Assembly: GCA_029210905.1 (NCBI GenBank)
Contig: JARGGF010000307.1
Coordinates: 1-6,095, forward strand
Direction of reading: 5' to 3'
From: Bacteroidales bacterium
GTDB taxonomy: Bacteria; Bacteroidota; Bacteroidia; Bacteroidales; NBLH01
DNA: 6,095 bases
The translations under genes and the position numbers were made by a program. Positions 5,490 through 6,095 of the stretch are shown piece after piece (the first letter of the stretch is position 1; each line of letters opens with the position of its first letter). The notes beneath the pieces were generated by a model that saw only the letters and a list, made by a program, of their open reading frames with translations, ran no database searches and was not told the DNA's origin.

Positions 5490-6095
5490 ATGAAAAAAAT
5501 TGTATTAATCTCAATTCTATTGTCATTTATGGCAATCAATAACTATTCTCAGGAACAAGATACCTACGAATTAGAAATAAAACATGAAGGCCCCGGCAAG
5601 GTTACCCTTAAAAACGGCGATGAATTAAATGGCATTGTTGAATATAGTTTGACAGCGAATCACAAACTTCGACTAAAAAAAGAGGGTGATGAAAAAGGAG
5701 AAAAATACACCACCAGTGATGTCAAAGAATTTACTGTCAATGACCTGCATTTTATCCTTCTAAAAGCTACTGGTCTTGAAACTTTTGGTTTAGTATTAAG
5801 TAAACCTGGATATAAAATTCAGACGATCGAATTGACTACTCAGTATGCAGGAGGTTCTCCTTCCGATGAAGGTTTTAAGCATAGAACAACCAGGGAAACA
5901 TACTTTAGATTTTTAAAACAAGATAAATTAATGAGAACCAGCGATATAGGTTTCACCAATAAAAAATTGGCTGAACTTACTAGTGACTGCCCTGAACTTT
6001 CGAAAAAAATTGCAGACAAAAGTGCTGAATACAAAATTGGTTTTATGACTCCGGATCCAAAAAAGCTTGAAATTATTCAAGCAATTACTGAAGCT
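5490..6095 (+). CDS. Secreted or envelope protein of unknown function (first 202 codons, cut by window edge)
   Basis: The frame is open from the ATG at 5490 to the last base, with no stop. Residues 1-20 are a classic signal peptide (MKKI, hydrophobic stretch, then NYSQ-EQ), so the protein leaves the cytoplasm; there is no lipobox Cys near the cleavage site. Residues about 36-84 form a beta-rich unit (GKVTLKNGDELNGIVEY, then alternating charged and hydrophobic residues up to VKEFTV). From memory, such 'nG..l.G.i' segments are common in unnamed Bacteroidota surface proteins. Residues 160-181 include SDCPELSKKIADK, resembling a 'DCP-L--KI' stretch often seen in the C-terminal part of such proteins. 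I do not recognise a named family and give no function. It has its own promoter and is divergent from lysC, so a link to lysine synthesis is not implied. Confidence 0.8.
   Translation, partial: MKKIVLISILLSFMAINNYSQEQDTYELEIKHEGPGKVTLKNGDELNGIVEYSLTANHKLRLKKEGDEKGEKYTTSDVKEFTVNDLHFILLKATGLETFGLVLSKPGYKIQTIELTTQYAGGSPSDEGFKHRTTRETYFRFLKQDKLMRTSDIGFTNKKLAELTSDCPELSKKIADKSAEYKIGFMTPDPKKLEIIQAITEA

Noticed and set aside
5840..6034. Minus-strand open frame of 64 codons
   Set aside because: It is antisense to the exported-protein gene, which has a signal peptide and promoter in the plus frame; the minus frame shows no family features.

Overview
The window looks like chromosomal DNA of a Bacteroidota (Bacteroidetes) bacterium. 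It is AT-rich and its genes lack Shine-Dalgarno sequences, having A/T-rich leaders instead. The two clearest promoters match the phylum's sigma signature (TTTG, 19 bp spacer, TAnnTTTG-like -7 box). The genes also fit: a TonB-dependent receptor with a short Cys-rich partner, a solo GroES-like protein, and a monofunctional aspartate kinase joined to diaminopimelate decarboxylase. I cannot name a genus.

Left part (1-1759, minus strand): a two-gene unit. The first gene encodes a 130-residue exported or membrane-anchored protein with a CxGKC motif and a C-terminal HPP motif. It is followed 68 bp later by the N-terminal 432 residues of a TonB-dependent outer-membrane receptor that runs off the left edge. 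The receptor carries Cys106-x3-Met110 in the plug and His288-x-Met290 in the barrel. This matches the order and spacing of the CxxxM-HxM copper site I recall for Pseudomonas OprC/NosA, so the pair is best read as a copper-acquisition module. This is the most interesting biology in the window.

Middle (1763-2465): a divergent intergenic region with a textbook Bacteroidota promoter drives an unusual 131-residue GroES-like protein. Its mobile-loop-like segment is recognisable, but it has a long insertion where the GroES roof would be, and no GroEL is nearby. The gene's 3' end runs into a heptamer tandem repeat (GTTATTT) that fills much of the gap to the convergent lysA gene.

Right-centre (2466-4939, minus strand): lysC (lysine-sensitive type aspartate kinase, catalytic domain plus two ACT domains) and lysA (diaminopimelate decarboxylase) lie 2 bp apart. 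They encode the first and last enzymes of lysine synthesis. Upstream is about 550 bp with no gene. It holds a possible distal promoter pointing at lysC, three inverted repeats, and the promoter of the next gene on the plus strand.

Right edge (5490-6095, plus strand): the first 202 codons of a secreted or envelope protein of unknown function, open at the window end.
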